64,000 nucleotides of DNA from Verpa conica (lineage: Eukaryota > Ascomycota > Pezizomycetes > Pezizales > Morchellaceae). Below, one piece after another: positions 12,843-24,400 of this stretch. Both the position numbers and the translations under genes were made by a program. The notes beneath the pieces were generated by a model. The model saw only the letters and a list, made by a program, of their open reading frames with translations, made no database searches and was not told where the DNA came from. The number at the start of each line of letters is the position of its first letter. Position 1 is the stretch's first letter. The DNA is taken from positions 1,860,001-1,924,000 of the forward strand of contig JAUFSD010000004.1 in the NCBI GenBank assembly GCA_033030425.1, read 5' to 3'.

Positions 12843-14342
12843 AAGTATTATTGAAATGTTGAGTAGTGTTAGTACTGAAGCATATTGAGTGAAGTGTGGT
12901 ATGTGTATTGATTGATGGGTATTTTGGGTTAAATAAGAGGATAGGCGATAGGTGTGATTGTGGAGCTTGTTTTAAGGTTCTCTCCCATTTCTTTTACTGA
13001 CTCTTACTTTGTATGTTGGGATATGTTTAGCAATTTCATTAAAGCCATAGTTTTTTCATTCGCGACTCTTTCTGGGTTGTATCAAGGGGGTATGGTGTCC
13101 ATTGGTTACTGGTTGAATTTAATATAGACTTTTAAATCAACAGTCAAGAATTGTATGTATTACTAGCTGATGAAAGTATGGAGTTGATATGGAGTATCTC
13201 AGCAGCTTAGTAGACTAGGATGGTCACTAAGAGAAGCTCTATCATACTCTCTCTATATATAAAACCCTGAACCAATCCGAAAATACACTAAAATCCTAAA
13301 GAAACCTATCCCAGCCTTTCATAGGCTTACTAACAAAAGAGACGTCGCCTGCTTTGATACATACGCTATACCTCATTAGGTAGCCATATCCCAACACTAG
13401 CGGTGCGAATATCTCCGAGTGATCCTACGTGAAGGGGCGTGTGCCATTTCATCCCAAATTACACCCATCTAATCCACTATTGCTAATATATTCGGTTAGA
13501 GCTTCTTCATATATACTTACAAGTTATAAAACCTGATTTTGACACATACTGCACAATAGTAGGGTTGTTTAAAACTTTACCAACTAAGTTTCCCTTTAGA
13601 TATCTAAATTACATATATGCTTGTGCCGAAGCTACATGTAATTGTTTACCACTAGCTACAAAGCTGAACCTTACATAGCCTTTATGACTATCAACCTAAC
13701 TTTTAAGCTTGAAGTAGGTCCCTAAGACCTGTGCGTAGGCAGGGAACCCTATTCTCTATGTTTTCCAAGAAACGGGAAAAAGAATGTATTTCATAAAGAG
13801 GCATGATCCCATTAGATTAGACCATCCCCGAACATAACATATTGGTTCCATAACTCTCATGTGACATAGCCCCTACCAACATACACAAAGTTTGGCCATA
13901 GCACATTCCGATCCTAACTCCTTCAAATTCTTCTGACCACCCGGTTTTTATGCGATTAGTGCTAAAGAAAGTTAAGAAAGACAAGAAAATGTGAAAGTAG
14001 AGCGGCCGGTAACAGGTTTAATAGGATTCTCAATAATAATCTTACTAAAATAGTAATCTCCCAACGAAACTATGGACACAAGAAAATACCTTTAGATACA
14101 TATACATGCCTTAACCTGTTTTACTAACCATGCATAGCATGTGTAGAGTACGAACTGTAGTAAATTTGTTACAAAAGTCTAATATTAGGACAAGATGTTG
14201 TCTTAAAGACTTCGTGTGGGGAGGTTGCGCCCAAGTGGAGTAGAGGTTGCTAAACAGAGAAGCCGCTATAAGAAATCTCTTAGGAAACATCAATATAAGG
14301 TATAGTGGAAGAAGTCAGAGGGGTGGTGATACCTAGATTCTT
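12843..14342. other. Intergenic, no gene seen
   Basis: About 1.5 kb of AT-rich sequence between convergent genes (paralog 2 on plus, the giant ankyrin gene on minus). No motif-bearing frame was found. It should contain both 3' ends. Confidence 0.55.
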
Positions 14343-17300
14343 TTAGCTTGCACGCAAAATATCAATGACAGCTTGTTGTTTGTTCGATATAGCCATGGCT
14401 AGTGCCGTCAACCCACTGTTATTTCTCGCTCCTTTGTTGGCCCCTCGGTCCAATAGTAGTCGTACCGTTTCGTGGTGACCACCCCCAACCGCCCTGTGAA
14501 GTGCTGTCCCCCCATCACTATCACTTGCTTCCTTGTTGGCTCCTCGGTCCAATAGCAGTCGTACCGTTTCGTGGTGACCAATCCTAGCCGCCCTATGAAG
14601 CGCTGTCTCCCCATCACTACCGCTTACTTCCATGTTGGCTCCTCGATCTAATAGCAATCGTACCGTCTCGTAGTGACCACCCCCAGCTGCCCAGCCAAGC
14701 GCCGTATACCCAGTAATATTACTTGCTTCTATATTCGCTCCTCGATACAATAGCAGTCGTACCGTCTCGTGGTGACCACTTCCAGCTGCCCAGCCAAGCG
14801 CCGTCCACCCACTACTATTATTTGCTTCTCTATTGGCCCCTCGGTCCAATAGCAGTCGTACAGTCTCCTGGTGGCCACTCCCAGCCGCCCAGCCAAGCGC
14901 GGTCCACCCAATATCATTGCTTGCTTCCCTATTGGCCCCTCGGTCCAATAGCAATCGTACCATTTCGTGGTGACCATTCCCAGCCGCCCAGCCAAGCGCG
15001 GTCCACCCAATATTATTACTTGCTTCCCTATTGGCCCCTCGGTCCAATAGTAGTCGTACCGTCTCGTGGTGACCACCCCCAGCCGCCCAGTGAAGCGCCG
15101 TCCACCCAGTACTATCACTTGCTTCCTGGTTGGCTCCTCGATCTAATAGCAGTCCTACCGCCTCGTGGTGACCACCTCCAGCTGCCCTGTGAAGTGCTGT
15201 CCTCCCATCACCATCACTTGCTTCCTTGTTGGCACCTCGATCCAATAGCAGCCGTAATGTCTCGTGGTGACCACCCCCAGCCGCCCTGTGAAGTGCTGTC
15301 CCCCCATCACCATCACTTGTTTCCATGTTGGCACCTCGGTCCAATAGCAATCCTACCGCCTCGTGATGACCACCATCAGCCGCCTTGTGAAGCGCCATCT
15401 CCCCGCGACTAGTACTTGCCTCCTTGCTGGCTCCTCGGTCTAGTAGTAGCTGTACTGTTTCCTGGTGTCCGTTTTCTGCCGCTTTGTGCAATGCCGTCTG
15501 GCCACTGTTATCTATTAATTTGTTGTCTGCTCCGTAATCTAGTAATAGCTGTGCTGTCTCTTTATGGCCACCCTCTGCCGCCATATACAGTGCCGTCCGC
15601 CCGTTCTTATCTCTCTCGTCTTTATCGGCTCCCTGTTCCAGTAGCAGCCGCACAATTCCCTTATGCCCACCCCCTGCTGCATAGTGAAAGGCAGTCCTCC
15701 CAAGTATATCCTTCGCCGCTTCATTGACCCCCTGTGATAACAGAATCTTAAGTATATTCAGAGACCCGTTCATTGCCGCAATATGGAGAGGCGTCTGCTC
15801 GGATTTATCGCGTGCCTGAACGTCGGGCTTTTTGTCAAGTAGCAACTCCAATGCTCTCTGCGACCCCCTCCATACGGACCAATGCACTGGCGCTCGCTGA
15901 TATCCTACATCTCTTAGGTTTATATCTTCTTTGTTTAGAAGTATCGCATTCACTGCTGCTTCCGATCCTTTTCTAGATGACTCATGTAGGAATTTCCTAG
16001 CTTCACCATCAAGGTCCTCTGCGCCATAGAAAAGTAGGAGGCCTATTACTGCCCCAGCGTTCATCTTTAGGGCTAGTTGGAGGGGAGTTTGTCCTTTTTT
16101 ATCGCGGGTGTCTATCGGCCCATCACAGAGTAGCAGAATCTGTACAACTGAAGCACAGCCATTCTCTGAAGCGTAATGTAAGGATGTCCGGCCGTAGTAG
16201 TCTTGGGTAGATATCTTTGCGTTTTTCTGGATTAGCTGATCAGCTACTGCGGCATGGCCATAGATGCATGCCAGAACTAGCGGTGTTCTTAGGCTGGTAT
16301 CATGAGTCTCAATATCTGCCCCATCCCTCAGCAGCTGCTCAACTAGCAAGGCCTTACCAGCTATTACTGCTTGGAGTAACTGCTGTTCTTTCGTCGTTTC
16401 TGGAGCTGGTAAAGTTCCTTCATCATTTTTGGCTTTCCAGACCGCCAGCATTTTTTCAGGTATCTCGCCCAATACACTTGACATAGATATACATACGAGC
16501 TCCAATGTGCTTGAGGAAACTATGGGGTTCTCATCTTGGGTTCCAGCCGCGACCAAAGTAAATATCTTTTCGCAAAACAAAGTCAACCTTCGATCGACTT
16601 CATCGGTGTATTCATTTGGATGCGAAATAGTCTCACATATACGGCGAAGATGTAAGTATATTTCTCCGGCCTTCATCCAGTCTTTCCGACTATTACAGAG
16701 GCTCGTAGAAGTTTCGGCATAGTGAAAAAGCCACAAGGAGAACCATTCAGCTTGCTCTAATCGCCCCTCCTTTATGTGCGAATTCACAGCTTCAACAATA
16801 TCGGTAAATGTTTCTATATCAGGACGAGTAGGTAGACTTTCGGATCGAGATAGAGCAGGTACGATGCTCATATATGCTTCCTCGGTATTCGCTAGTTCTG
16901 TACGTTCAACTACTTCCACCAAACCGGCTAAACCCGTACTACTCAGTCCGAATGAGTCCTTTTCTCCTTTGTCCCCTCCTCGAATGCACACTTTCCCACC
17001 AACAACCACGTGTTCAGCCACGTTTGACATAAACTCCCCAAACACGATTTGGCCACAAACAAAATCTAATAAAGTATCTGAAATGACGCCTAGGACTGGA
17101 GATGTAGGGTCCAAGATGGCTTCTGTAGGATTTGCTAAAACGTGATCGCACCGCTTGTTTTCTCCTTCGGTGAATTTTGCGAGTTCCTCAATCTTGAGGT
17201 AGTGCGATTGTCGTCCTATCCAGCGCTCATAATCCATTCTCCCTAATCTATTGTAAGGACCAAGAACCCGCAAGGTCGGCTTGCCTCTCAAGAGATCCTC

Positions 17301-19295
17301 TTCATCTCTCTGCCAATCGTTCCCCACTCCGTCCTGGGCCCTCTTGTCTTGCAGAGCTTCAAGATCCTTAAATTGCAGCATCCATAGTCCAAGCACAGCC
17401 TCAACTTCGCTTCTAGTAGCATGCCAAGGACCCCAGGGCCCATCAAGGAGTCTACTTCTTTTCAAGTTCAAAGTAATTTCTTCAAAGCGACTGCCTGCTG
17501 AGTGGGTCTCAACTTCTACCACAATTTTCCACTCGAAGCGATCCCGTGTCGACCAGTAGTCTTTCTGCAGAGTGATGTCCTCACTTGAGAATAGGAAGTT
17601 CATGGTGTCTTCTATTGCTTGTGTGGTTGAATCGATAGCACTCGACCATTGGCTCGGCCACTTCGAAAGTGCCCCTAATCGACGCCTGGTGGTCATCACG
17701 TTGGCAGCGGAAGTATTATCGACGATTTTAGAATTATCAAATCCCCATGTAACGACATTCCACCGTTGACAGTTCTTAACTTCTCGTGCCATCCACTCTA
17801 ATTCATACCCGCTTTGAACTTTTTTATCCACAGGTTTATGAATGAGGTTTCTGCGGACCCATGCTCTGAGAACCGTCATCACCACTGTCACCACTAGCTG
17901 AGCCACTGTAACCGACCAATGCAGCCATCTCAATCCCATGAACTGCGCAAAGAATCCGCACAAACTGACCCCAACTGCAATAACTACCAAGGAACGTTGA
18001 TGAGTAACCTGAGCCTTTCGAGATGTTCGGATAGAAGGTCGAGAATTACTATTTTTGAGTTTTTCTAACGACCGAAAAAGGCGGGTGGGATAGTGGGCTA
18101 CAAATTGGGCACATGCTCGGATATGAGGTTGTATATATCTGTACCAGCGCTGTCGAATTAAAATATATTGGAGACGCCTAATCGGTCGGATGGCCCCGCT
18201 AAGAGGGGCTACAATGAATCTGTTGTAATTTGGATTTGTCGGGGCGCGTTCCTTTGCAATATGGGGGAAGAGCGCATGAGAGTCGAACAGCTGGTCATTG
18301 ACGATCCCACTCTTCTGGAGCCAAGCGACTTGGACTCTAGCGCCTTCTAACTTCTTAATTTCCCACGTTTCTTCGACAGTACTTCTTTCAACAACATACG
18401 AGCAAAGAAACATGCCCAGGACTAATGCTAGAGTGCCACCAGCCATCAAGGGAAACCCCTGAGCTGCTACTGCCTTGCCCTCTTTCCCGAATCTCTCATT
18501 CCATGGTGGTAATAGGACACTTAGCCCCGCAAATACTACTACCCCAAGCTGTAGCAGAACTCCAATCGTTGCGACAACTAACAGCTCAAGATCTGATACT
18601 ACTTGCCCCCCTATGTTCAAGGAGATATTGGGTGCTGAGTCTTCACTATCGGGGTTATGATTGTCGTCTAGAGACCTAGGCGTTAGGAGACGATTTTCGT
18701 GGAGTTGTCTTATGGCTGTATTGAAATCGTATACCCCAACATCAGCTTCCCACCTCTTGACTAAAGAAGCCTGCTCAGATTCGTCGTCGTCGTCGTTGTT
18801 TCTGGGTTCGGGGATGACGTAGATCAACTCAACAATCAACGGCTTTCCTAGGGCTCTAACCACCCCTTCGCCATTCCACAGCTCGCAAACATCGCTAGAT
18901 GTCGACGACATCAGTTCAAGTTCAATCGCGGAGCGGCTCTCTCGTGCACGTCCGATGATAGCCTTTAGCTCATGCGGGCCTCCAACCCGTATGGCTCCAA
19001 CCATCGCTGTCATGATACCCAGAGGTGCTACCGCAAAGATAATACTATCGGCAATGCTAAAAGACTGGCTCATGAACTGGGTTGCCACCCTCTCACCAAA
19101 CAAGGCTAAGAGGGGAGCTAGATCCGTGATGAAGTTGTTTGTGAACTCATTCCCGATATCACCGGCGCGTACAAACGGGATACGGGCCACGAAAATAGAT
19201 GCACCGAAGAGTCTTGAGAGTGCCGGAAATCTCCGCGTCGGCACTATTTCTCTCGTAACAGAAGTACTTGGGCGATTTTTTCTGATAGTTGACAT
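14343..19295 (-). CDS. Giant polytopic membrane protein with C-terminal ankyrin array
   Basis: One uninterrupted frame of 1650 residues from the ATG at 19295. The frame opens 16 codons earlier at a GTG, but TAA lies just upstream and no in-frame ATG precedes 19295. The N-terminal part has several hydrophobic segments, for example SIIFAVAPLGIMTAMVGAI, a conserved-looking SSTSSDVCELWNGEGVVRAL block, and further membrane segments around residues 230-320 and 440-490. A soluble middle follows. From about residue 1000 there are about 20 ankyrin repeats; the last dozen are near-identical 33-residue units of the LLLDRGANxEAS type. I recognise the N-terminal half as an uncharacterised fungal family often paired with ankyrins; this is from memory and unchecked. 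No catalytic motif was seen. A membrane-bound receptor or scaffold is inferred. Confidence 0.88.
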   Translation of the reverse strand: MSTIRKNRPSTSVTREIVPTRRFPALSRLFGASIFVARIPFVRAGDIGNEFTNNFITDLAPLLALFGERVATQFMSQSFSIADSIIFAVAPLGIMTAMVGAIRVGGPHELKAIIGRARESRSAIELELMSSTSSDVCELWNGEGVVRALGKPLIVELIYVIPEPRNNDDDDESEQASLVKRWEADVGVYDFNTAIRQLHENRLLTPRSLDDNHNPDSEDSAPNISLNIGGQVVSDLELLVVATIGVLLQLGVVVFAGLSVLLPPWNERFGKEGKAVAAQGFPLMAGGTLALVLGMFLCSYVVERSTVEETWEIKKLEGARVQVAWLQKSGIVNDQLFDSHALFPHIAKERAPTNPNYNRFIVAPLSGAIRPIRRLQYILIRQRWYRYIQPHIRACAQFVAHYPTRLFRSLEKLKNSNSRPSIRTSRKAQVTHQRSLVVIAVGVSLCGFFAQFMGLRWLHWSVTVAQLVVTVVMTVLRAWVRRNLIHKPVDKKVQSGYELEWMAREVKNCQRWNVVTWGFDNSKIVDNTSAANVMTTRRRLGALSKWPSQWSSAIDSTTQAIEDTMNFLFSSEDITLQKDYWSTRDRFEWKIVVEVETHSAGSRFEEITLNLKRSRLLDGPWGPWHATRSEVEAVLGLWMLQFKDLEALQDKRAQDGVGNDWQRDEEDLLRGKPTLRVLGPYNRLGRMDYERWIGRQSHYLKIEELAKFTEGENKRCDHVLANPTEAILDPTSPVLGVISDTLLDFVCGQIVFGEFMSNVAEHVVVGGKVCIRGGDKGEKDSFGLSSTGLAGLVEVVERTELANTEEAYMSIVPALSRSESLPTRPDIETFTDIVEAVNSHIKEGRLEQAEWFSLWLFHYAETSTSLCNSRKDWMKAGEIYLHLRRICETISHPNEYTDEVDRRLTLFCEKIFTLVAAGTQDENPIVSSSTLELVCISMSSVLGEIPEKMLAVWKAKNDEGTLPAPETTKEQQLLQAVIAGKALLVEQLLRDGADIETHDTSLRTPLVLACIYGHAAVADQLIQKNAKISTQDYYGRTSLHYASENGCASVVQILLLCDGPIDTRDKKGQTPLQLALKMNAGAVIGLLLFYGAEDLDGEARKFLHESSRKGSEAAVNAILLNKEDINLRDVGYQRAPVHWSVWRGSQRALELLLDKKPDVQARDKSEQTPLHIAAMNGSLNILKILLSQGVNEAAKDILGRTAFHYAAGGGHKGIVRLLLEQGADKDERDKNGRTALYMAAEGGHKETAQLLLDYGADNKLIDNSGQTALHKAAENGHQETVQLLLDRGASKEASTSRGEMALHKAADGGHHEAVGLLLDRGANMETSDGDGGTALHRAAGGGHHETLRLLLDRGANKEASDGDGRTALHRAAGGGHHEAVGLLLDRGANQEASDSTGWTALHWAAGGGHHETVRLLLDRGANREASNNIGWTALGWAAGNGHHEMVRLLLDRGANREASNDIGWTALGWAAGSGHQETVRLLLDRGANREANNSSGWTALGWAAGSGHHETVRLLLYRGANIEASNITGYTALGWAAGGGHYETVRLLLDRGANMEVSGSDGETALHRAARIGHHETVRLLLDRGANKEASDSDGGTALHRAVGGGHHETVRLLLDRGANKGARNNSGLTALAMAISNKQQAVIDILRAS
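14400..15500 (-). repeat. 99-bp tandem repeats encoding near-identical ankyrin units
   Basis: About eleven successive units with a 99-bp period, each encoding LLLDRGANxEASxxxGxTAL followed by AAGxGHHETVR. DNA similarity between units is high, with changes clustered at a few codons (EASNNIGW, EASNDIGW, ANNSSGW, ETSDGDGG). This fits recent unequal exchange or gene conversion within the array. Confidence 0.9.
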
Positions 19296-20554
19296 CTCCG
19301 GCTCAGGCTGGAAGACGTGGCGGTGCGGGAAGGCTATCCCCACTTTGTTTGAACCTTCTGGTGTCGTTAGCTCCTAGGATGAGATCAAGCACTTAGGTAT
19401 AGACATACCGGAATCCCCTGTTCCTTCGACTTTAGTACTATTTCTCTTCTGTATAACCACTGAAACCCCCGTATCAGTGGAAAAAGGGCTAATCCCCTAT
19501 TGAAAGCCTATAAAATTGTTAGCATGAGATGTACTATAAGGAAGTTAGGACTTTCGCGTACTCTGCACTACCTCCCCAAAGCTAGTATCTGATAGAACTC
19601 TTGTACAATACAAACTCAACAGCAAGTGAGAACGTTTTTGGAGCGTCGAGTTTCTAGGCTAAATTAAGCCACGCGCGGAGTCTAGGTAGGTACATGTTAG
19701 TATGGAAGCCGTTCATTCTGGGGGTATAGATCTCATACATCTTTGTCACTTCTTGAGCGTTTGAGGAACGGCAGAATATGACACATAGGAGGAGTATTTA
19801 ACCTAGAGGCTGGAGGAATAGAGTTGGGCCCGCAAAGTAGCAAGCAAGAGATCCATGATTTTGTAAGCTGAGGGGTAAAAGTTTGAGATTTCTAGATATG
19901 AGGCCGCTGGATGATTGGAGTATCTTTAGATGGCGCAGCTGTAGATGGCGCAGCTGTATTGCTACCTAGGCGGCAGCGCTTATAATCGCCCAGACAGATA
20001 GGGCTAGGCTAGCCCCGTCAGGACTGAACTAGCGGATTCCAAAAGTATCAAGCCGACTGGTTAGGGTTTCAAGTCCCGGCTCGCTCGATTCGCTAGTAGA
20101 CTGTTTATCATGGAACGTGTCATCAACGGATATCTTGGCCTGTGTTATAAGAGCCTCATGCGGCTTTTAGCTTAAATCATCATAATTCATCATGTTATAT
20201 CTCTCGTAATCAGGGCTGCTAGGAGCCAAGCCTCTATAGAGCGGCAAGGCTGCCTGAGGCTAGGCGTGGAATACATCAAAGTTTAACATGTTTTTTGAGA
20301 GCGTGGGCAAGCGAGGGCTTGGAACGGTGTTTATGATTGAGAGTACTCCATAGGCCTGCTGCGAGTATATCCCCATTATACGCAGCCACAAGTGCTTATT
20401 TACCCATACCTAGCTGTATAATAGGCAGTGTCTAACAAGTTCCCGGAGCCCCAAGGACAATCAACCAACCCTAGCACAGCATCACGGTAACCAGAAGTTT
20501 TATTGCTTGGCCGATCTATTCTTTAACATTCATCTATTTATTTTCTATTTATCT
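19296..20554. other. Intergenic, no gene seen
   Basis: About 1.26 kb. It must include the promoter of the minus-strand ankyrin gene. There is a small direct repeat (GATGGCGCAGCTGTA, twice, around 19930-19961). A GGGTTTCAAGTCCC stretch near 20066 resembles a tRNA B box, but no cloverleaf could be built. Confidence 0.5.
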
Positions 20555-21454
20555 TCATAGTTTTTTACCGAGTTTCAAGCAATAGAGTCGCGTTGAGGGG
20601 CTCCGAGAATCTGTTAGACCGGCTATATATCCACTCCTCTCACTCTTCAATTCCGTAATATCGTTATCTAAACCACAAACACATATCAGCATATTCCAGA
20701 GGAACCAACCAGCAAGGAATGAGTGGGGATAGACCCTATCAAGGATAACGACTCCACAGATTGGACACTTGACTGTCCGAGGCTCGGGATCTTCCTTTTC
20801 CTTTATCCCCATCTTGTCGCAACACGCCTAATTTCCCTTGTTAGTATGAATAACATAACCCAGTACTGCCCCGGGGATGGTGCGCCACAATAAACATACC
20901 CTACAAAGTACAAGATGCTTACACGGCATAAGAACCGTATCCGCAGCCCTGCTACAACAAATGATGCACCCCCCATCGATCCTCGTATTGTCTGCTGCTG
21001 GGACTGATGTTTCTGTATCTTGCATGGATCGAGATATCGGCCCTTGATCAGTGCTGACTGTAGGGGTTGTAATTGAAACAGCAGCAGCACGTAATGAGAG
21101 GTCATTCATCAAACTATCGTCATCATCACTACCGTCCTCATCATCCTCATCATCCTCATCAACTTCATCCGAGTCCTCATCTGAGTCGTCATCCGAGTCT
21201 TCATCGCTGTCCTCTTCATAATCTGAGTCTTCATCCTCATCATAATCCTCATCGTCTTCATCTCCCACTTCACTCTCCTCTTCATCCCCATCGTCTTCAT
21301 CTCCCACTTCACTCTCCTCTTCATCCCCATCGTCATCCCCATCCTCATTCTCATAACTGTAGCTATCGTCATCATCACTACCATCTGAACCAGCCGGAGC
21401 CTTCGAGGGTACTGAAGGAGCCACATAGGGCCTTGATGTCCAAGTAGTTGTCAT
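20555..21454 (-). CDS. Acidic RING-finger protein (two exons)
   Basis: Exons 21454-20900 and 20827-20555 are joined across an intron (20828-20899) with donor GTATGT, a CTAAC branch and a TAG acceptor, giving 275 residues. The first third is a long Asp/Glu/Ser tract that includes a 13-residue unit twice. The C-terminal half is a C3HC4 RING: CIICCSRAADTVLMPCKH, then LVLCRAC, then CPIC after the splice. This resembles the RING of IAP/MUL1-type ubiquitin ligases (established family knowledge). Only the splice unites all eight ligands, which supports the intron. The likely role is a ubiquitin ligase with an acidic, disordered N-terminus; the substrate is unknown. The 60 residues after CPIC have no motif, so the exact C-terminus is less certain. 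Confidence 0.85.
21251..21328 (-). repeat. 39-bp tandem duplication in acidic tract
   Basis: Two identical adjacent 39-bp units (21251-21289 and 21290-21328) encode the 13-residue unit GDEDDGDEEESEV within the RING-finger protein. Identity at the DNA level means a recent duplication. Confidence 0.88.
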
Positions 21455-24400
21455 TCCAATATCCAGCTACAGAGGGCTCCCGGTGTCTCCTGTGATATGA
21501 TTCGGCCCTGTTCCCTAGTAACCGAGGTACTAATGTCCTTAGTTGCAAAATTTCTAGCCCTGAGATGAGCTGCGTCCGGTTCTCTCTGTTCCGGTGCAAT
21601 TGAGGAATTGAATGGGGGGAATTGGTTCAGCTCGGGGGTGTAGTTCTAAAGGTACAACTTGGTATCCGCAACTATAAGCCCACAATAGTTAGAGCGTGCT
21701 GCTTTTTAATTTCATAAGTCGAATTAGGGGAGAATGTACGATATATTCTAGGAGCATTGAATCAATAAATGGGTACATACCTCCACTTGAATTGTAAACA
21801 AGGGGGAACCCCTGACCCTCTAATTGATCCGATAATTACGAGGTTCTGAATGCAGGTACCCTCCACTGTACGTTTGCGTATCTCCGTAAGTTGTCAAGCT
21901 GCATTAAGGATCCGTAAGAGGCATCGCAAGACATCCGGATGAGCGATGGTGGTGACTTACCAGATGGCGGGTAGGGTAGCTGGCTGCCTAACGACTTGTG
22001 TGCGGCGCGGTAAATCACCTATTACGTAATACACTGCTAATTACTAAGCAGATTTTCATACATGATCTATCACTCGCATAAGCTTAAAAACATTCCCTAG
22101 ACAAGAATGAATACATAAATTAATCATAAATACATGAACCCTAGATAAGAGCACTGTGCAGGTACTAAGCTAGGAGGCCCACTTCATAGACTGATTAAAC
22201 AGAGAACCACATCTACTTATACCGGGCGACAATATAAACTTGAACTTCTGATTACGGAACAAGAACCAACGATATATAAGGGTAGAATACGCCACACCTG
22301 GGTTAATTAAGAGATTTAGCAAATTTTGCCAGTATGAAGCCGATAAAGAGGAAAAACAGCTTAAAGATATAAAATAGTGTTATCATCAGTAATCCATATT
22401 ATAAAAATCGATTTTATGGTACATCCCCGTTACCTTTGTAAATAATCTTGGCACTGCGCGGTCTATAGTAGGCTACCTACGAAGAAAGAAGAAAGAAGAA
22501 GGAGCTCCTATAAACATTGTACATCTTTACAAGCGCCATCACATAGCCCCATGAATAAATTTGCTAATCTTTGTATTCAAGGGCCCTAACCTAGTCACTC
22601 CCAAGCGATAGCATCTCCTACTATTGGTCTGTTGGTGAGAGGAGTATTGGGTGCGACCGGCTCCCGTGAACAATGGCATAATCTCTCACTTAGAGCCATC
22701 ACCGGTTTTCATCTAAGTAATCTGTACCTGTCTAGAGGTTGCTCGCTATTTATTTAGAGTCTTATCAAAATTAGTCAATGACTAGATTTAGAGTTTTCTA
22801 AAAGAAGAGTGGGACTAGATGTCAGATTAAAGTCGTATGGGAGCGTGAGACTTCTTACCAGAGACACCCGGTACTCTGCAGTGAAGACTGACTTCTAAAC
22901 AGCACCGCCTTAAATAATATAACTCTATTATGGCTAGAGAGTGGGGTATAGATGAAGTGAGACGCGCTAGCTAACCTTACTTAATTAAATGTATATAGAA
23001 CGGAGACTATTCCCAACTGAAGAGCTATGTAACACTAGAGAGAGCCGTGTCACCTCCACCTACCGGGCCGAGTTAATGCAGGCCCATGAGCTAAGCCTAT
23101 CTTGGGAGAATCCATCAGGTGGGAGAATGCCAGGAGGGCGGTTCGGATTATACATAGAGCACCCGTAGACCAGCACCTTGGGAGCGGAGTAGATCCTCGT
23201 TGCAGCCAAGACTTGTGACCCCGTATCGGCGTTATGGGTTAGGTCAAGGTAGCGCGGGGATGCCTACATGTTCACCATTGGTGGTAATACCCTGGATGTG
23301 GGCATGACCAAGATCTGGACTCATTGGGATCTGGTATCTACTCGTGATCTCCTCCGCTGTTGATCTATTGGGAAGTTTACCGTGGGTAGGGTAGTATTAT
23401 AAGAACATGTATCATATGGACGTGAGGCTTAAAACCTTATTTGAGCCTCATGTTACCCGCTTTGAGAATCATGAGCCGGCTCTTACTTGGGTCTATGGCT
23501 GTATTTCCGAGCAGTGAGGGGCACGTCTGTCACATAGGTCACTTGAAGACTTTTCTGTGCCTAGCTACCGGCTACGGGATTTAGGGGACGTGTTGGTGTT
23601 GTAATCGCATATAATGTTCCCTTTGTCACATGCCTACACCTTGAATGACTCAGCAACTAAGTAGCCACTGTTGGTTGATAATCTAGGTTACGTTGCTTCA
23701 GTGGAGCATTACTACAAGGGCATGGAAGGTAACATCGATACTTCACACTTTCAACGAACTTGAGGGATATTGACTGGAAAGCACTACGGACTGGGTACTA
23801 CTTTGTCGCTCTGGCTGGGCTAACCGCTATCCGCTAACAGCTGTCATGCCGGTCTGAGGCCCAGAGTCTCCCCCGATACCAGCTTGAGCAGCTTAGTAGT
23901 AATTTTCTTCGGCAACAACGTCAATACATGAGCTTTGTACTAGAAGGGGGGTTCCGCCAGCAATATCGTCCTCCCCAGAGAGAACCCCGTTTCAATCAGA
24001 TTAGGCCTTGGGATCTTCGAAAACGATTCCACAGATGCACAACTAACTTCCGGAGCTCTTGAAGAAGAAACCGCTGTACGGATTACCCACCTCTTATTGG
24101 GTATTGCCAACCAACTTACCAATGAAGAACCGGGTATCTCGTTCTCAAAGTTGTATGAACGGGCCGTGGGCTCTATACCCCCGATGATCCTGCAGTTGTG
24201 GTCTCGCAGCTACCGTTTACAAAGAAGTGACTGGAAAGAAACTTTCAGGTAGCACTAAGTAAAAAAGTATTGCTGGTGGGTAAGTTTGCAAGAGTGTGTC
24301 AAAATGGGATGTTTACAAACCAAGCACAAGTAAATGTATAAATACACTCATAACGGAAAACCAAAAATCCGAGAGCAAACTCAGCTCTACCTCGATCTCA

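Noticed and set aside
20030..20095. tRNA-like GGGTTTCAAGTCCC stretch
   Set aside because: No A box at the right distance and no cloverleaf.
21109..21426. Met/Arg/Lys-rich and His/Pro-rich frames over the acidic repeat
   Set aside because: They are shadows of the Asp/Glu codon repeats in the RING-finger gene.
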